Under the pieces are notes generated by a model. It had not been told where the DNA came from. It made no database searches and was given only the letters and a program-made list of their open reading frames with translations. A program made the position numbers and the translations under genes. This document shows positions 16,892-25,854 of a stretch of 64,000 nucleotides of DNA, piece by piece (positions within the stretch are counted from its first letter, which is position 1; each line of letters opens with the position of its first letter). The DNA lies in the NCBI GenBank assembly GCA_903939845.1, contig CAJAIJ010000032.1, forward strand, positions 1 through 64,000, written 5' to 3'. The DNA comes from an uncultured Solirubrobacterales bacterium (lineage in GTDB: Bacteria > Actinomycetota > Thermoleophilia > Solirubrobacterales > 70-9).

Positions 16892-17010
16892 GGATCACTC
16901 GTGGTCCCCGATCGGCGTGGACCGTCCCAGGGTCCTCCTGGCAGATGACCGAGTCTGGAGTCGGGCGCCCAGGCGACTAGTTGCCCGAGGGCCCTTTGAG
17001 CGAACCCGGC

Positions 17011-18414
17011 TCAGTCTTCGCAGGCGGCCAGGAGTTCGTCGAGCGAGTCCCCGAGCCCATCGGCCACGACCTGCAGGTCCGGCATCGCCTCGTAGTCCCC
17101 GAGCAGGCCGATGTCGACCTTGCCGTTGTAGCTCATGACCCCGATCGCAAGGGCGTGGTTATGGGCGAGGAAGGCGACCGGGAAGACTTCCGAGAGCTGT
17201 CTGCCGAGCATGTAGAGGGGGATCTGCGGGCCGGGGACGTTGGTCACCAGCAGGTTGAAGAGTCTCGTCGAGAAGGTCAGCCGCGCCGCCTGCGCGAGCA
17301 GGGTGGGCGGAGCGAAGTCGTTGAGGCGCGCGATCACCTCGGCACCGAGAGCCTGCTTGGACTGCTTCAGGCCGTCCATGGCCGAGCTGACGATCGCGAG
17401 CCGGGCGACGGGGTCCTCTTCGTAGACGGGCAGCGGCGCCCGCATCGCGGCGAGGCGGTTGCCGAGCCTGCCGCGCTCTTCCTCGTCCCTGACCGACACC
17501 GGGACCAGGGCCCTGAGTTCGAGATCCTCGACCGGGACCCCCCGGTCGATCAGCCATTTCCTCAGCGAGCCAGCGACGATCGCCAGGAGGACATCATTGA
17601 CGGTGGTGTCGAAGTGATCCTTCACCACCTTGAACTGCTCCAGGTCGGCCCGCGCCCAGGCGATGCGCCGATGCGGGGTGATCTCGGCGTTGAGCGGGAC
17701 GTCCGGAGCTGGATCGGCGAACTGCCTGGCGACTTCGGCCAGTCCCTCGACCCCCTCGGCAAGTTTGTTGACGACGGTCTGGGGCCTTCTGATTGCATCG
17801 ATCGCCTTCGCCCCGAGTCTGACCGGAGCTCCTGCGACCTCGCCGGCCGTCTGCCCGAGCAGCTCGTATTCACTCGGCACAGGACGAGGTTTCCACTCGG
17901 AAGTAGGGGGCACAGGGTCCGGGTCGGCCTTGAGATCGAAGATCACGGTGCCGATGTCCACTCCGGACACCCCGTCGATCATCGCGTGATGGCTCTTGAT
18001 AAGGACCGCGAACCGGTTCCCTTCGAGCCGTTCGACCAGGTACATCTCCCAGAGAGGCTTCTCGCGATCCAGCGACTGGGAGAAAACCCGGTTGGCCAGG
18101 GTGATCAACTCGCGCTCGTTCCCGGGGGATGGGAGCGCGGTGTGCCTCATGTGGAAGGAGATGTTGAAGGCGCTGTCATCGACCCACAGCGGCCGTCCCA
18201 CATCCCACGGCGGGTAGATCAGCTTCTGCCGGTAGCGAGGCACGAACTGGAGTCGCGACTCGATGTGGGCAACGAATTCGCGGTAGGGAGGGGCCTCGCC
18301 CTCGAAGATCAGCACGGCGCCGATGTGCATGTGGCTGCTCTCGTTCTCGTTGCTCAGGAACGAGGCATCCAGTGCCGTCAGCCGGTCCATGTGGGGCGCC
18401 GTGGTCGGTGTCAT
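17011..18414 (-). CDS. WS/DGAT wax ester synthase / diacylglycerol acyltransferase
   Basis: This 467-aa bifunctional acyltransferase joins acyl-CoA to fatty alcohols or diacylglycerol to make storage lipid. The family opening LTALDASFLSNENESSHMHIGAV is present, and the catalytic HHxxxDG motif appears as HHAMIDG near residue 142. The C-terminal signature (LFNLLVTNVPGPQIPLYMLG) and LGVMSYNGKVDIGLLGD-like end are also typical. A Shine-Dalgarno (AGAGGA) precedes the ATG. Its 5' end faces ispH. Neutral-lipid storage is common in actinobacteria. Confidence 0.93.
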   Translation of the reverse strand: MTPTTAPHMDRLTALDASFLSNENESSHMHIGAVLIFEGEAPPYREFVAHIESRLQFVPRYRQKLIYPPWDVGRPLWVDDSAFNISFHMRHTALPSPGNERELITLANRVFSQSLDREKPLWEMYLVERLEGNRFAVLIKSHHAMIDGVSGVDIGTVIFDLKADPDPVPPTSEWKPRPVPSEYELLGQTAGEVAGAPVRLGAKAIDAIRRPQTVVNKLAEGVEGLAEVARQFADPAPDVPLNAEITPHRRIAWARADLEQFKVVKDHFDTTVNDVLLAIVAGSLRKWLIDRGVPVEDLELRALVPVSVRDEEERGRLGNRLAAMRAPLPVYEEDPVARLAIVSSAMDGLKQSKQALGAEVIARLNDFAPPTLLAQAARLTFSTRLFNLLVTNVPGPQIPLYMLGRQLSEVFPVAFLAHNHALAIGVMSYNGKVDIGLLGDYEAMPDLQVVADGLGDSLDELLAACED

Positions 18415-18478
18415 CGATTCCTCTCGCCGAACCCCGTCCAGGGGTCCGGTTGATCGGTCCCCGCAACCTTACTCCGGC

Positions 18479-18484
18479 TAACCT
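18479..18484 (+). promoter_or_regulatory. Probable -10 element of ispH
   Basis: TAACCT lies 6 nt before ATG 18491. No Shine-Dalgarno. Confidence 0.4.
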
Positions 18485-18490
18485 TCACCT

Positions 18491-19459
18491 ATGGCTGAAC
18501 AGGCGACCACCGGTCCGAAACGTGTAATTCTCGCCGCCCCTCGTGGCTACTGCGCCGGTGTCGACCGCGCGGTCCAGACCGTCGAGGAGGCTCTCGAGGA
18601 GCACGGCGCCCCGATCTACGTCCGCAAGGAGATCGTCCACAACAAGCATGTGGTCAGCCAGCTCTCCGAGCGCGGCGCGATATTCGTCGAGGAAGAGACC
18701 GAGGTTCCGGAAGGGGAGATCGTCGTCTTCTCGGCCCACGGCGTCGCGCCGGCCGTGCACGAGCGGTCAGCCGAGCGCAGGCTGCGGACTATCGACGCCA
18801 CTTGCCCGCTGGTCACCAAGGTCCACGTCGAGGCCCGGAAGTTCGCCTCCGACGGCTACACGATCATCCTTGTCGGTCACGAGGGCCATGAGGAGGTCGA
18901 GGGCACGATGGGGGAGGCCCCCGACAGCATCGTGCTCGTCCAGACCGTCGAAGACGCCGAGCAGCTCGAGCTCGAAGACCCGGACCACGTCGCCCTGATC
19001 ACCCAGACGACCCTCTCGGTCGACGAGACGGCCGAGATCATCGCCCGACTGAGGGAGCGATTCCCGAACATCGTCACCCCCAAGTCCGAGGACATCTGTT
19101 ACGCGACCACGAATCGTCAGATCTCGGTCAAGGAGATAGCCGCCGAGTGCGATCTCGTTCTCGTGATCGGATCCACGAACTCGTCGAACTCGAATCGACT
19201 TGTCGAGGTCGCCCGCGAGTACGGAGCCGACTCCTACCTGATCGACAACCACTCCCAGGTCGATCCGGCCTGGCTGGAGGGAGTCGAGACGGTGGGGATC
19301 ACCTCTGGTGCCAGCGCCCCCGAAGAGCTGGTCGAGGATCTCGTCGATTACTTCCGCCGACTCGGCGTCGAGGACATTTCGGAGAGCAGGACGGTCGACG
19401 AGTCGGTCCGGTTCATGCTGCCGAAGGAGATCCGCAAGGGTCTCCCGATGGCTCCCTGA
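18491..19459 (+). CDS. ispH: 4-hydroxy-3-methylbut-2-enyl diphosphate reductase
   Basis: This is the last enzyme of the MEP isoprenoid pathway, reducing HMBPP to IPP and DMAPP with a 4Fe-4S cluster. The 322-aa protein has the three cluster ligands Cys21 (PRGYCAGV), a Cys near 104 (DATCPLV) and a Cys near 202 ([10 protein letters not shown]). The active-site TNxxQ and SSNSNRL segments are also present. The IspH fold is complete. As an Fe-S client it depends on the SUF system encoded 3 kb downstream. It stands alone and is divergent from the WS/DGAT gene. Confidence 0.96.
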   Translation: MAEQATTGPKRVILAAPRGYCAGVDRAVQTVEEALEEHGAPIYVRKEIVHNKHVVSQLSERGAIFVEEETEVPEGEIVVFSAHGVAPAVHERSAERRLRTIDATCPLVTKVHVEARKFASDGYTIILVGHEGHEEVEGTMGEAPDSIVLVQTVEDAEQLELEDPDHVALITQTTLSVDETAEIIARLRERFPNIVTPKSEDICYATTNRQISVKEIAAECDLVLVIGSTNSSNSNRLVEVAREYGADSYLIDNHSQVDPAWLEGVETVGITSGASAPEELVEDLVDYFRRLGVEDISESRTVDESVRFMLPKEIRKGLPMAP

Positions 19460-19489
19460 AGCCCCCGTCAGGGCGGGCGGCGTAGTCGC

Positions 19490-20299
19490 TCAGTCGGCGA
19501 TCGCCGGCGAGAAGGCGATGGTCCAGATTTCCGGCTCACCCTCGATTTCGACCAGGAGCCTGTGTCCGGCATGCCTCCCCTCGGGGACGATCGGGTAGAG
19601 CCCGGGTCCGTCCACCGTCACCTCTCCGATCCGCTCCCCGTCGAGGCCGATCGCGAGCTTGCCCGACCCCGAGGCCGTCAGGTAGACGCCGCCGGCCTCG
19701 TATTCGACTTCGAAGGAGTCGCCATGCTCGGCGACGGTCCAGGGCCCCTCGCCTCCCGGAATCAGCTCGGAGCTCGGCGCGATCACCTCTACGCCTTCGA
19801 CATCGGTCTCCCGGACGGGTTCCATCCGCTCGGGAAGTTCGTCTTCGGGAGCAACGGCCTCCCGGATAGCGTCCTCGGTCGAGCGATACTCGCCCTCGCC
19901 GAACTGGAACCACTTGAGCGCTCCGCCCCTGCCCCAGAGAAACAGGCTGGGCCAGCCCTCGCAGCCGTAGTCCTTCCACATCTTCATCTCGCCATCGATC
20001 AACACGGGGTATTCGATCCCCAGTTCCTCGATCGCCGGCACGGCAGTCTCGGGGTCTGCTCCGAACGGGAATCTAGGAGCCTGAATACCGACCACGGTCA
20101 GACCCAGCGGGCCGTAGCGCTCGCGCCACCCCTTCAGGTACGGCAAGGTCCTGACGCAGTTGAGCTGGGAGTAATCGATGAAGTGCACGAGAACCGGTCC
20201 AGCCGCAAGCAACGAATCCATCCGGCCGGGATCTTCCCCCACCCAGAGGCCGTCCTTCGGCAGGTCGGGTGCCCGTATGTCTTCCCGGGATCTCAGCAC
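19490..20299 (-). CDS. Thioredoxin-fold protein with incomplete CxxC
   Basis: This 269-aa protein has an N-terminal redoxin domain resembling the C-terminal thioredoxin region of DipZ-like proteins (VLVHFIDYSQLNCVRTLPYLKGWRERYGPLGLTVVGI). The position of the first active-site Cys is Gln45 and only Cys48 remains, so a normal dithiol-disulfide cycle is not possible. The second half (about 180-269) is a beta-rich domain like the DipZ carbohydrate-binding-like tail. No signal peptide is seen, so a cytoplasmic location is likely. GTG 20299 lies 7 nt after TAGTAT, a leaderless arrangement. Confidence 0.75.
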   Translation of the reverse strand: MLRSREDIRAPDLPKDGLWVGEDPGRMDSLLAAGPVLVHFIDYSQLNCVRTLPYLKGWRERYGPLGLTVVGIQAPRFPFGADPETAVPAIEELGIEYPVLIDGEMKMWKDYGCEGWPSLFLWGRGGALKWFQFGEGEYRSTEDAIREAVAPEDELPERMEPVRETDVEGVEVIAPSSELIPGGEGPWTVAEHGDSFEVEYEAGGVYLTASGSGKLAIGLDGERIGEVTVDGPGLYPIVPEGRHAGHRLLVEIEGEPEIWTIAFSPAIAD

Positions 20300-20306
20300 G
20301 GGGGAG

Positions 20307-20312
20307 ATACTA
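20307..20312 (-). promoter_or_regulatory. Probable -10 element of the thioredoxin-fold gene
   Basis: TAGTAT on the minus strand, 7 nt before the GTG start at 20299. Confidence 0.45.
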
Positions 20313-20400
20313 GGCGGGCCGTGAAACCGCCGTCCGGTCGGGGGACCGGCTCGTCTATCATCCGGTGCCCGTCACTGATCCGAAGGGAGACCTCGAACAA

Positions 20401-21018
20401 ATGAACCTCTGGGACCGAATCGAAGAGTCGCGCTCGAAGTGGAACGTCCTCCAGCACCCGTTCTACCAGCGTTGGTCGGCAGGTGAGTTGACTCTCGAGG
20501 AGCTCGCCGATTACTCCGGTCAGTATCGCTACGCGACCGAGGCGGTAGCCGCGATGAGCGCTGGAGTTGCCGAGGCGGCCCCCGAGGCCGAGCGCCGGGG
20601 CCTCTCTGCCCACGCCCGCGAAGAGGCCCAGCACGTCGAGATGTGGGACGGGTTCGTCAGTGCCGTCGGCGGTGACGTCGCGGCCGAGCCGAACCCCGAG
20701 ACCGTCGAGTGCGTCGAGGCATGGACGAGGGCCGATGGCTTCGGCCCTCAGCTCGCACGGCTCTTCGCGGTCGAGTCCGGTCAGCCCGAGATCTCAAAGA
20801 CCAAGTCAGAGGGCCTATCCGAGTTCTACGGGATCGCCTCCCAACCCGGAAACACCTACTTCACGGTTCACGAGAAGATGGATGTCGAGCACGCCGAGGA
20901 AGGCCGCAAGCTGATCGAGAAGTACATGCACGAGTTCGACGAGGATGAGCTCGCGGCAGCTGCCGAGGAGGCCTTCAAGGCCAACTGGCGACTGCTCGAC
21001 GGGGTTGAAGCTTCCTGA
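20401..21018 (+). CDS. Haem-oxygenase-fold (TenA/PqqC/CADD-like) protein
   Basis: This 205-aa all-helical protein resembles iron-dependent haem-oxygenase-like oxidases: HPFYQRWSAGELTLEELADYSGQYRYATEAV, then AREEAQHVEMWDGFV and a later YFTVHEKMDVEHAEEG. The Glu and His residues spaced across these helices match the pattern of a di-iron site (EExxH and HxxxxxxEH), but metal binding is inferred. ATG 20401 follows an AGGGAGA ribosome-binding site. Its TGA stop overlaps the probable CTG start of the next gene, so the two products should be made together. TenA thiaminase is less likely because no thi genes are nearby. Confidence 0.72.
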   Translation: MNLWDRIEESRSKWNVLQHPFYQRWSAGELTLEELADYSGQYRYATEAVAAMSAGVAEAAPEAERRGLSAHAREEAQHVEMWDGFVSAVGGDVAAEPNPETVECVEAWTRADGFGPQLARLFAVESGQPEISKTKSEGLSEFYGIASQPGNTYFTVHEKMDVEHAEEGRKLIEKYMHEFDEDELAAAAEEAFKANWRLLDGVEAS

Positions 21019-22409
21019 CTGAACCTCTCTTCGCACATGCGCTGTCGACCGGGCAGGACATCCCCCTGCCGGTCTGGCTGTTCGCCTGGGGTGCCTCCCT
21101 CGTTCTGATCGTCTCCTTCTTCGCGATTGCCGCGGGGTGGAGGAAGGCGAAGTTCGAGGGAGACTCCTGGCGCCCCCTCGAGGGTGCCCTGGGAGCATTC
21201 CCGGGGTTCGCCCCTCTGAAGATCCTCTGCGGGGCGATCGGCATCCTGCTGCTCGCAGTGATCATCTACTCGGGTCTGGAGGGCACCGAGGCCTCGGACA
21301 GGAACGTGGCGACGACGCTCGTCTTCGTCACCATCTGGATCGGCTTCCCGGTGGTCAGCGTCCTGTTCGGCAACGTCTTCGCGGCCTTCAATCCCTGGAA
21401 TGCGCTCTCGGCACCGATCGGCGAACTCTGGAGGAGGATTGCCGGCAGTCAGCCGGGCCATCTCGCCTACCCCGGATGGCTCGGCCGGTGGCCTGCAGCA
21501 GTCGGCCTCGTCGCGATCGTCTGGCTCGAGCTGATCTACGGCTCCGGAAGCGGGGTGGCGGTCGGGGTGGAGCCCGCCGCGATCGGGACTGCCACGGTCA
21601 TCTACTCCGTCTACACGCTGCTGATGATCGCGCTGTTCGGGCGAGAGAAGTGGCTCGACAACGGAGAGGTCTTCTCGGTCTACTTCGGGATGTTCGCTTC
21701 GCTCGGCAAGCTCCAGGTAAGGGACGGGGTCCTGGGGGTCCGGAAGTTCCTCTCGGGCTCGACCTCCTGGATCGCCGGCCCGGGTTCGGTCGCGGTCGCG
21801 ATCGCCTCGGTCGGCACCACGACCTTCGACGGCGCATCGGAAGGGGTCTTCTCATCGGTCGTCTCGACTCTGGAGGAGTTCTTCTCGGGCGCCGGACTCG
21901 GAGCTCTCGCCTCCGGTCGAATGTCGGCGACCGTGGTCCTCGGCCTGAGTGTCGGGCTGGTCGCGCTCATCTATCTGGCCGGAGTTCGCGGCATGGAGAC
22001 GGTCCCCGGGGCCCCGCCCCGGAAGACCCTCTGGCGGGGTTTCGGTCACGTCCTCATACCGATCGCCTTCGCGTACCTGGTTGCCCACTACTTCAGCCTG
22101 TTCGTCTTCCAGATCCAGGCGCAGTTCACCTACCTGCTCTCGGATCCCCTCGGAACCGGGACGACGGATCTGTTCGGGACCGCCGGAACCGGGATCAACT
22201 ACGGGGTGATCACTCCGGAGGTCACCTGGTACGTCCAGGTCGGAGCTCTCGTCGTCGGCCACGTCGTCGCCCTCGCTCTGGCCCACGACCGGGCCATCAC
22301 CTATTGGGGCGATTACCGCTCGGCAGCCCGTTCCCAGTACTGGATGCTGGCAGTGATGGTGGCCTTCACCTGCTTCGGCCTCTTCCTGCTCTCGATCACC
22401 AACGCCTGA
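21015..22409 (+). CDS. Large polytopic membrane protein, probable CTG start
   Basis: This 464-aa integral membrane protein has roughly ten to eleven hydrophobic helices. It resembles an actinobacterial family that I recall being auto-annotated as fenitrothion hydrolase, a name with little bearing on function. Membrane protein sequence is already evident before the first conventional start, GTG 21258 (PLPVWLFAWGASLVLIVSFFAIAAGW). An in-frame TGA at 21006 leaves CTG 21015 as the only reasonable start. That codon overlaps the upstream stop as CTGA, a coupled junction. Motifs worth noting are FNPWNALSAPIG and VAHYFSLFVFQIQ. The partner haem-oxygenase-fold protein is the only functional clue. Confidence 0.7.
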   Translation: MTEPLFAHALSTGQDIPLPVWLFAWGASLVLIVSFFAIAAGWRKAKFEGDSWRPLEGALGAFPGFAPLKILCGAIGILLLAVIIYSGLEGTEASDRNVATTLVFVTIWIGFPVVSVLFGNVFAAFNPWNALSAPIGELWRRIAGSQPGHLAYPGWLGRWPAAVGLVAIVWLELIYGSGSGVAVGVEPAAIGTATVIYSVYTLLMIALFGREKWLDNGEVFSVYFGMFASLGKLQVRDGVLGVRKFLSGSTSWIAGPGSVAVAIASVGTTTFDGASEGVFSSVVSTLEEFFSGAGLGALASGRMSATVVLGLSVGLVALIYLAGVRGMETVPGAPPRKTLWRGFGHVLIPIAFAYLVAHYFSLFVFQIQAQFTYLLSDPLGTGTTDLFGTAGTGINYGVITPEVTWYVQVGALVVGHVVALALAHDRAITYWGDYRSAARSQYWMLAVMVAFTCFGLFLLSITNA

Positions 22410-22453
22410 ACCGGCGGGAGGGTAGTCCGGACGAAGGGTCCGAGTCTCGCTGG

Positions 22454-23620
22454 CTAGAGGATCTCGGCGAGCCTGGCTTCGAGCTTGGTGGCGATCTCGT
22501 CCCTGACCGTGCCCTCGCCGAGCCTCTCGAGCAGTGACTGGAGGAAGCCTTCAACCACGAGAGACCGAGCCGATTCCTCCCCGAGCCCTCTGGACTCCAG
22601 ATAGAACATCTGGGCGGGATCGACCTGGGCGATCGCTGCGGCGTGGGTGCAGGCGACGTCGTCCGCGAGGATCTCGAGACCCGGAATCGCATCGGCGTGG
22701 GCGTTGGTCGAGAGCAGCATGTTGCGGCACTCCTGGAAAGCGTCCGTCTTCTGGGCACCCTCCTCGACCTTGATCATCCCCCGCCAGACGGCCGTCGACT
22801 CGTCAGCGAGTACTCCGCGGAAGGCGAGATCGGAAACCGTGTTCTCGGCCGCATGCTCCTGGAGCGTGTCGAAGTCCAGATGCTGGCCGTTGCCACCGGC
22901 GTAGCCTCCGGTCACGCGGGCCTCTGAGCCCTGGCCGATCAGTCGGGTGGTCATGCGGACCTTGCCGTTGCCGGAGCCGAAGCCGAGGGCGGCCCAGTCG
23001 AGGAGTCCGTCACGATCGACGGTCGCCCGCTGGGAAGAGAAGAGCCAGGCCTTCTCCGAGAGGTCCTGGGTGGTCACGTAATGGAGGCGAGCTGCCTTGC
23101 CTACCGAGATCTCCACGACCGTGTTGAGCAAAGCGTCTGTGCCGTCGTCGGCGGAGCGGTAGTCCTCCCAGACCTCTGCACTGGCACCCTCCTCGAGCAC
23201 GACCAGAGTCCGCCAGGAGACAGAGGCACCGGCAGAATCGAGATCGAGACCGATCCGGATCGGCTCGGTGCACTCGACTCCCTTCGGCACGTGGACGAAG
23301 ACGCCGTCGGTCCATTCCGCTTCGTTGCGGGCGACGAAGGGGTCGTCCATGGCGACCAGCGAACCGAGATGTTCCTCGACTAGATCACCGTGGCTCTCGA
23401 TTGCTGCGGCCAGGGGCAGGATCGTCACCTGGTCTGTGCCACCTTCGATTCCGGCCTCGGCAGGAGCGGCAGCGTAGGCATCGAGATCGAGCTTCTCGAG
23501 GCCCGTGAACTCCCAGCCCTTCGATCTACGGTCGGGAAGGGGAAGGTCTGCGACCAGCCCCGCGCCCTTCGCCCTGCGGCCTGCCAGCCATTCCGGCTCG
23601 GCCGCCACCGGGCTACCCAA
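22454..23620 (-). CDS. sufD: Fe-S cluster assembly scaffold subunit SufD
   Basis: This 388-aa SufB/SufD-type beta-helix protein is the last gene of the SUF operon. SufD pairs with SufB and the ATPase SufC in the SufBC2D scaffold. The C-terminal domain carries the family hallmark [21 protein letters not shown]-type strand and the helix [27 protein letters not shown] with the conserved Cys-Thr-His. TTG 23620 is chosen because a GGAGGG lies six bases upstream and the start overlaps the sufB stop by 8 nt. GTG 23608 is an alternative. Confidence 0.93.
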   Translation of the reverse strand: MGSPVAAEPEWLAGRRAKGAGLVADLPLPDRRSKGWEFTGLEKLDLDAYAAAPAEAGIEGGTDQVTILPLAAAIESHGDLVEEHLGSLVAMDDPFVARNEAEWTDGVFVHVPKGVECTEPIRIGLDLDSAGASVSWRTLVVLEEGASAEVWEDYRSADDGTDALLNTVVEISVGKAARLHYVTTQDLSEKAWLFSSQRATVDRDGLLDWAALGFGSGNGKVRMTTRLIGQGSEARVTGGYAGGNGQHLDFDTLQEHAAENTVSDLAFRGVLADESTAVWRGMIKVEEGAQKTDAFQECRNMLLSTNAHADAIPGLEILADDVACTHAAAIAQVDPAQMFYLESRGLGEESARSLVVEGFLQSLLERLGEGTVRDEIATKLEARLAEIL

Positions 23621-25046
23621 TGGAGCCCTCCATCTGCAGCTCGATCAGGCGGTTGAGCTCGACCGCGTACTCCATCGGCAACTCCTTGGTCACCGGTTCG
23701 ATGAAGCCGTTGACGATCATCTTCGAAGCCTCCTCTTCCGAGAGCCCGCGGCTCTGGAGGTAGAAGAGCATGTCGTCTCCGACCTTGGAGACGGTTGCCT
23801 CGTGACCGATGTCGGCATCGTTCTCGTCGATCCGGATCGTCGGGTAGGTGTCGGAACGCGAATCCTCGTCGAGCAGCAGCGCGTCGCATACGACCTTCGA
23901 CCGGGTCTCGGAGGCCCCGTCTGCCACCTCGAGGAGTCCACGGTAGGTGGACCGGCCACCGTCCTTGGAGATCGACTTCGAGAAGATCGAGGAAGTCGTC
24001 TTCGGGGCGGCATGGACGATCTTGGCTCCGGCGTCCTGGTGCTGACCATTACCGGCGAACGCGATCGAGAGCACCTCACCGTGGGCCCTTTCGCCGGTCA
24101 GGTAGATCGACGGGTACTTCATGGTCAGCTTCGAGCCGAGGTTGCAGTCGACCCACTCCATGGTTGCGCCCTCCTGAGCCACCGCCCGCTTGGTGACCAG
24201 GTTGTAGACGTTCTGCGACCAGTTCTGGACGGTCGTGTACCGGACCCTCGATCCGGGCTTGCAGATGATCTCGACCACGGCCGAGTGCAGCGAATCGGTC
24301 GAGTACACCGGCGCCGTGCAGCCCTCGATGTAGTGGATGTCCGAGTCCTCTTCGGCGATGATCAGAGTTCGCTCGAACTGACCCATGTTCTCGGTGTTGA
24401 TCCGGAAGTAGGCCTGGAGAGGCATCTCGACCTTTACGCCCTTCGGCACGTAGACGAACGACCCGCCGGACCAGACCGCCGAGTTCAGCGCGGCCAGCTT
24501 GTTGTCGTTGGCCGGGATGATCGTGGCCCAGTATTCCCGGACGATGTCCTCGTGCTCGCGCAGGGCCGTGTCCATGTCGAGGAAGATCACGCCCTGCTTC
24601 TCGAGCTGCTCGTTGACCTGGTGGTAGACGACCTCGGACTCGTACTGGGCTCCTACTCCGGCCAGGAACTTTCGCTCGGCTTCGGGGATGCCCAGGCGGT
24701 CGAAGGTGTTCTTGATGTCCTCGGGGACGTCATCCCAGTCCCGCTCGGCCCGGTCCGACGCCCGAACGAAGTAATGGATGTCATCGAAGTCGATCTGCTC
24801 TAGATCTCCGCCCCAGTCCGGGGTCGGGCGCGACTCGAAGTGGTCGAGAGCCTTGAGGCGGAAGTCACGCATCCACTGGGGCTCGTCCTTGTATTCGGAG
24901 ATCTGCTCGACGATCTGACGGGTCAGGCCTTTCGGGGCCTTGTAGGCGTAGCCGGTCTCGGGGTCATGGAAGCCGAACTTCTCTTCGTAGTCGGCATTGA
25001 TCCCCTGGACCTTCTTCTTTTCTTCGAGAATTTCGGGTGTGGCCAT
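23613..25046 (-). CDS. sufB: Fe-S cluster assembly scaffold subunit SufB
   Basis: This 477-aa protein has full-length SufB features: the N-terminal [22 protein letters not shown] segment, the core SVVxxHxSxxGE-type beta-helix, and the C-terminal [32 protein letters not shown] characteristic of SufB. SufB is the site of cluster assembly and receives sulfur from SufU/SufS. The ATG at 25046 has a strong GGAGG 7 nt upstream and lies 2 nt after the Rieske-gene stop. Confidence 0.96.
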   Translation of the reverse strand: MATPEILEEKKKVQGINADYEEKFGFHDPETGYAYKAPKGLTRQIVEQISEYKDEPQWMRDFRLKALDHFESRPTPDWGGDLEQIDFDDIHYFVRASDRAERDWDDVPEDIKNTFDRLGIPEAERKFLAGVGAQYESEVVYHQVNEQLEKQGVIFLDMDTALREHEDIVREYWATIIPANDNKLAALNSAVWSGGSFVYVPKGVKVEMPLQAYFRINTENMGQFERTLIIAEEDSDIHYIEGCTAPVYSTDSLHSAVVEIICKPGSRVRYTTVQNWSQNVYNLVTKRAVAQEGATMEWVDCNLGSKLTMKYPSIYLTGERAHGEVLSIAFAGNGQHQDAGAKIVHAAPKTTSSIFSKSISKDGGRSTYRGLLEVADGASETRSKVVCDALLLDEDSRSDTYPTIRIDENDADIGHEATVSKVGDDMLFYLQSRGLSEEEASKMIVNGFIEPVTKELPMEYAVELNRLIELQMEGSIG

Positions 25047-25048
25047 GA

Positions 25049-25375
25049 TCAGACCTCCAGGATTACTTCGTCGTTGGAAATGGAAACGGGAAAGGTTCGG
25101 ACCGGCTGAAAGGCCGGAAGGGTCTTCGGCTTGCCGGTCTTCAGGTCGAACAGGGAGCCGTGGCGGGGACACTCGACGATGCAGTCCGCCTGATCGAGGG
25201 TACCGTCAGCGAGGGGCCCGTCGTCGTGCGAGCACCGGTCCTCGATCGCGTAGAGCTCCCCGTCGCAGTTGAAGACTGCGATCGGTTCGCCCTCGTGCTC
25301 TACGACCTTGACCTGACCGGGTTCCAGATCGGCTACCTGACAGACGGTGATGGTCTTTTCGGTGCTTTCGCTCAT
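25049..25375 (-). CDS. Rieske-type [2Fe-2S] ferredoxin within the SUF operon
   Basis: This 108-aa single-domain Rieske protein has both ligand pairs: CSH in [11 protein letters not shown] and CPRH in [10 protein letters not shown]. It resembles the small ferredoxin components of dioxygenases and the nitrite-reductase small-subunit type. Its position between sufU and sufB, 2 nt before the sufB start, shows co-expression with cluster assembly. It may donate electrons or be a client, but a role in SUF is inference. The frame is open upstream, yet ATG 25375 fits a normal Rieske N-terminus ([16 protein letters not shown]). Confidence 0.92.
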   Translation of the reverse strand: MSESTEKTITVCQVADLEPGQVKVVEHEGEPIAVFNCDGELYAIEDRCSHDDGPLADGTLDQADCIVECPRHGSLFDLKTGKPKTLPAFQPVRTFPVSISNDEVILEV

Positions 25376-25463
25376 CGGAAGTTTCCGGCCCTGCTCCTTG
25401 GTTTTCGAGGGGTAAACCGAGTGAATGAATCGGGATTCAATGATAGTGGTTCGGGCGAGCCGC

Positions 25464-25850
25464 TTACTCGTCCCAATCAGCCTGATGGCCGAGTCCGGCA
25501 CCCTTGGCCACCTTCAGTCCGAGCAGCGCGCACTTCATGCGGGTGGCAGATATCTCGATGCCGAGGAGTTCGAGGACCTTCTCCTTCGGGAGCGTGATCA
25601 GTTCGTCTCTGGTCAGGCCGACCAGCTCGTCCGTGAGCATCGAAGTTGCGGCGGTCGAGATCGCGCAGCCCTTGCCCTCGAACTTCACCTCAGTCACCTT
25701 GCCGTCTTCGCCGAGGCGAAAGGTCATGTGCTGCTCGTCCCCGCAGAACGGATTGTTGTCCTCGAACTCGAGGTCCGGATCCTCGACCGCTCCGAAGTTC
25801 TGCGGTCGCTTGTAGTGCTCGAGGATCTGCTCCCGGTAGAGATCATCCAC
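25464..25850 (-). CDS. sufU: SufU zinc-dependent sulfur-transfer protein
   Basis: This 128-aa IscU/SufU-fold protein opens with the typical LYREQILEHYKRPQNFG. It has three conserved Cys (NPFCGD, GKGCAIS and RMKCALLG) and the SufU-type insertion before the last Cys. In Bacillus subtilis SufU carries zinc and takes persulfide from SufS, passing it to SufB. The ATG lies 5 nt after the sufS stop. Confidence 0.94.
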   Translation of the reverse strand: MDDLYREQILEHYKRPQNFGAVEDPDLEFEDNNPFCGDEQHMTFRLGEDGKVTEVKFEGKGCAISTAATSMLTDELVGLTRDELITLPKEKVLELLGIEISATRMKCALLGLKVAKGAGLGHQADWDE

Positions 25851-25854
25851 GGTT

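Noticed and set aside
16981-18453. 490-codon plus-strand ORF
   Set aside because: Antisense to the WS/DGAT gene, whose HHAMIDG motif is intact.
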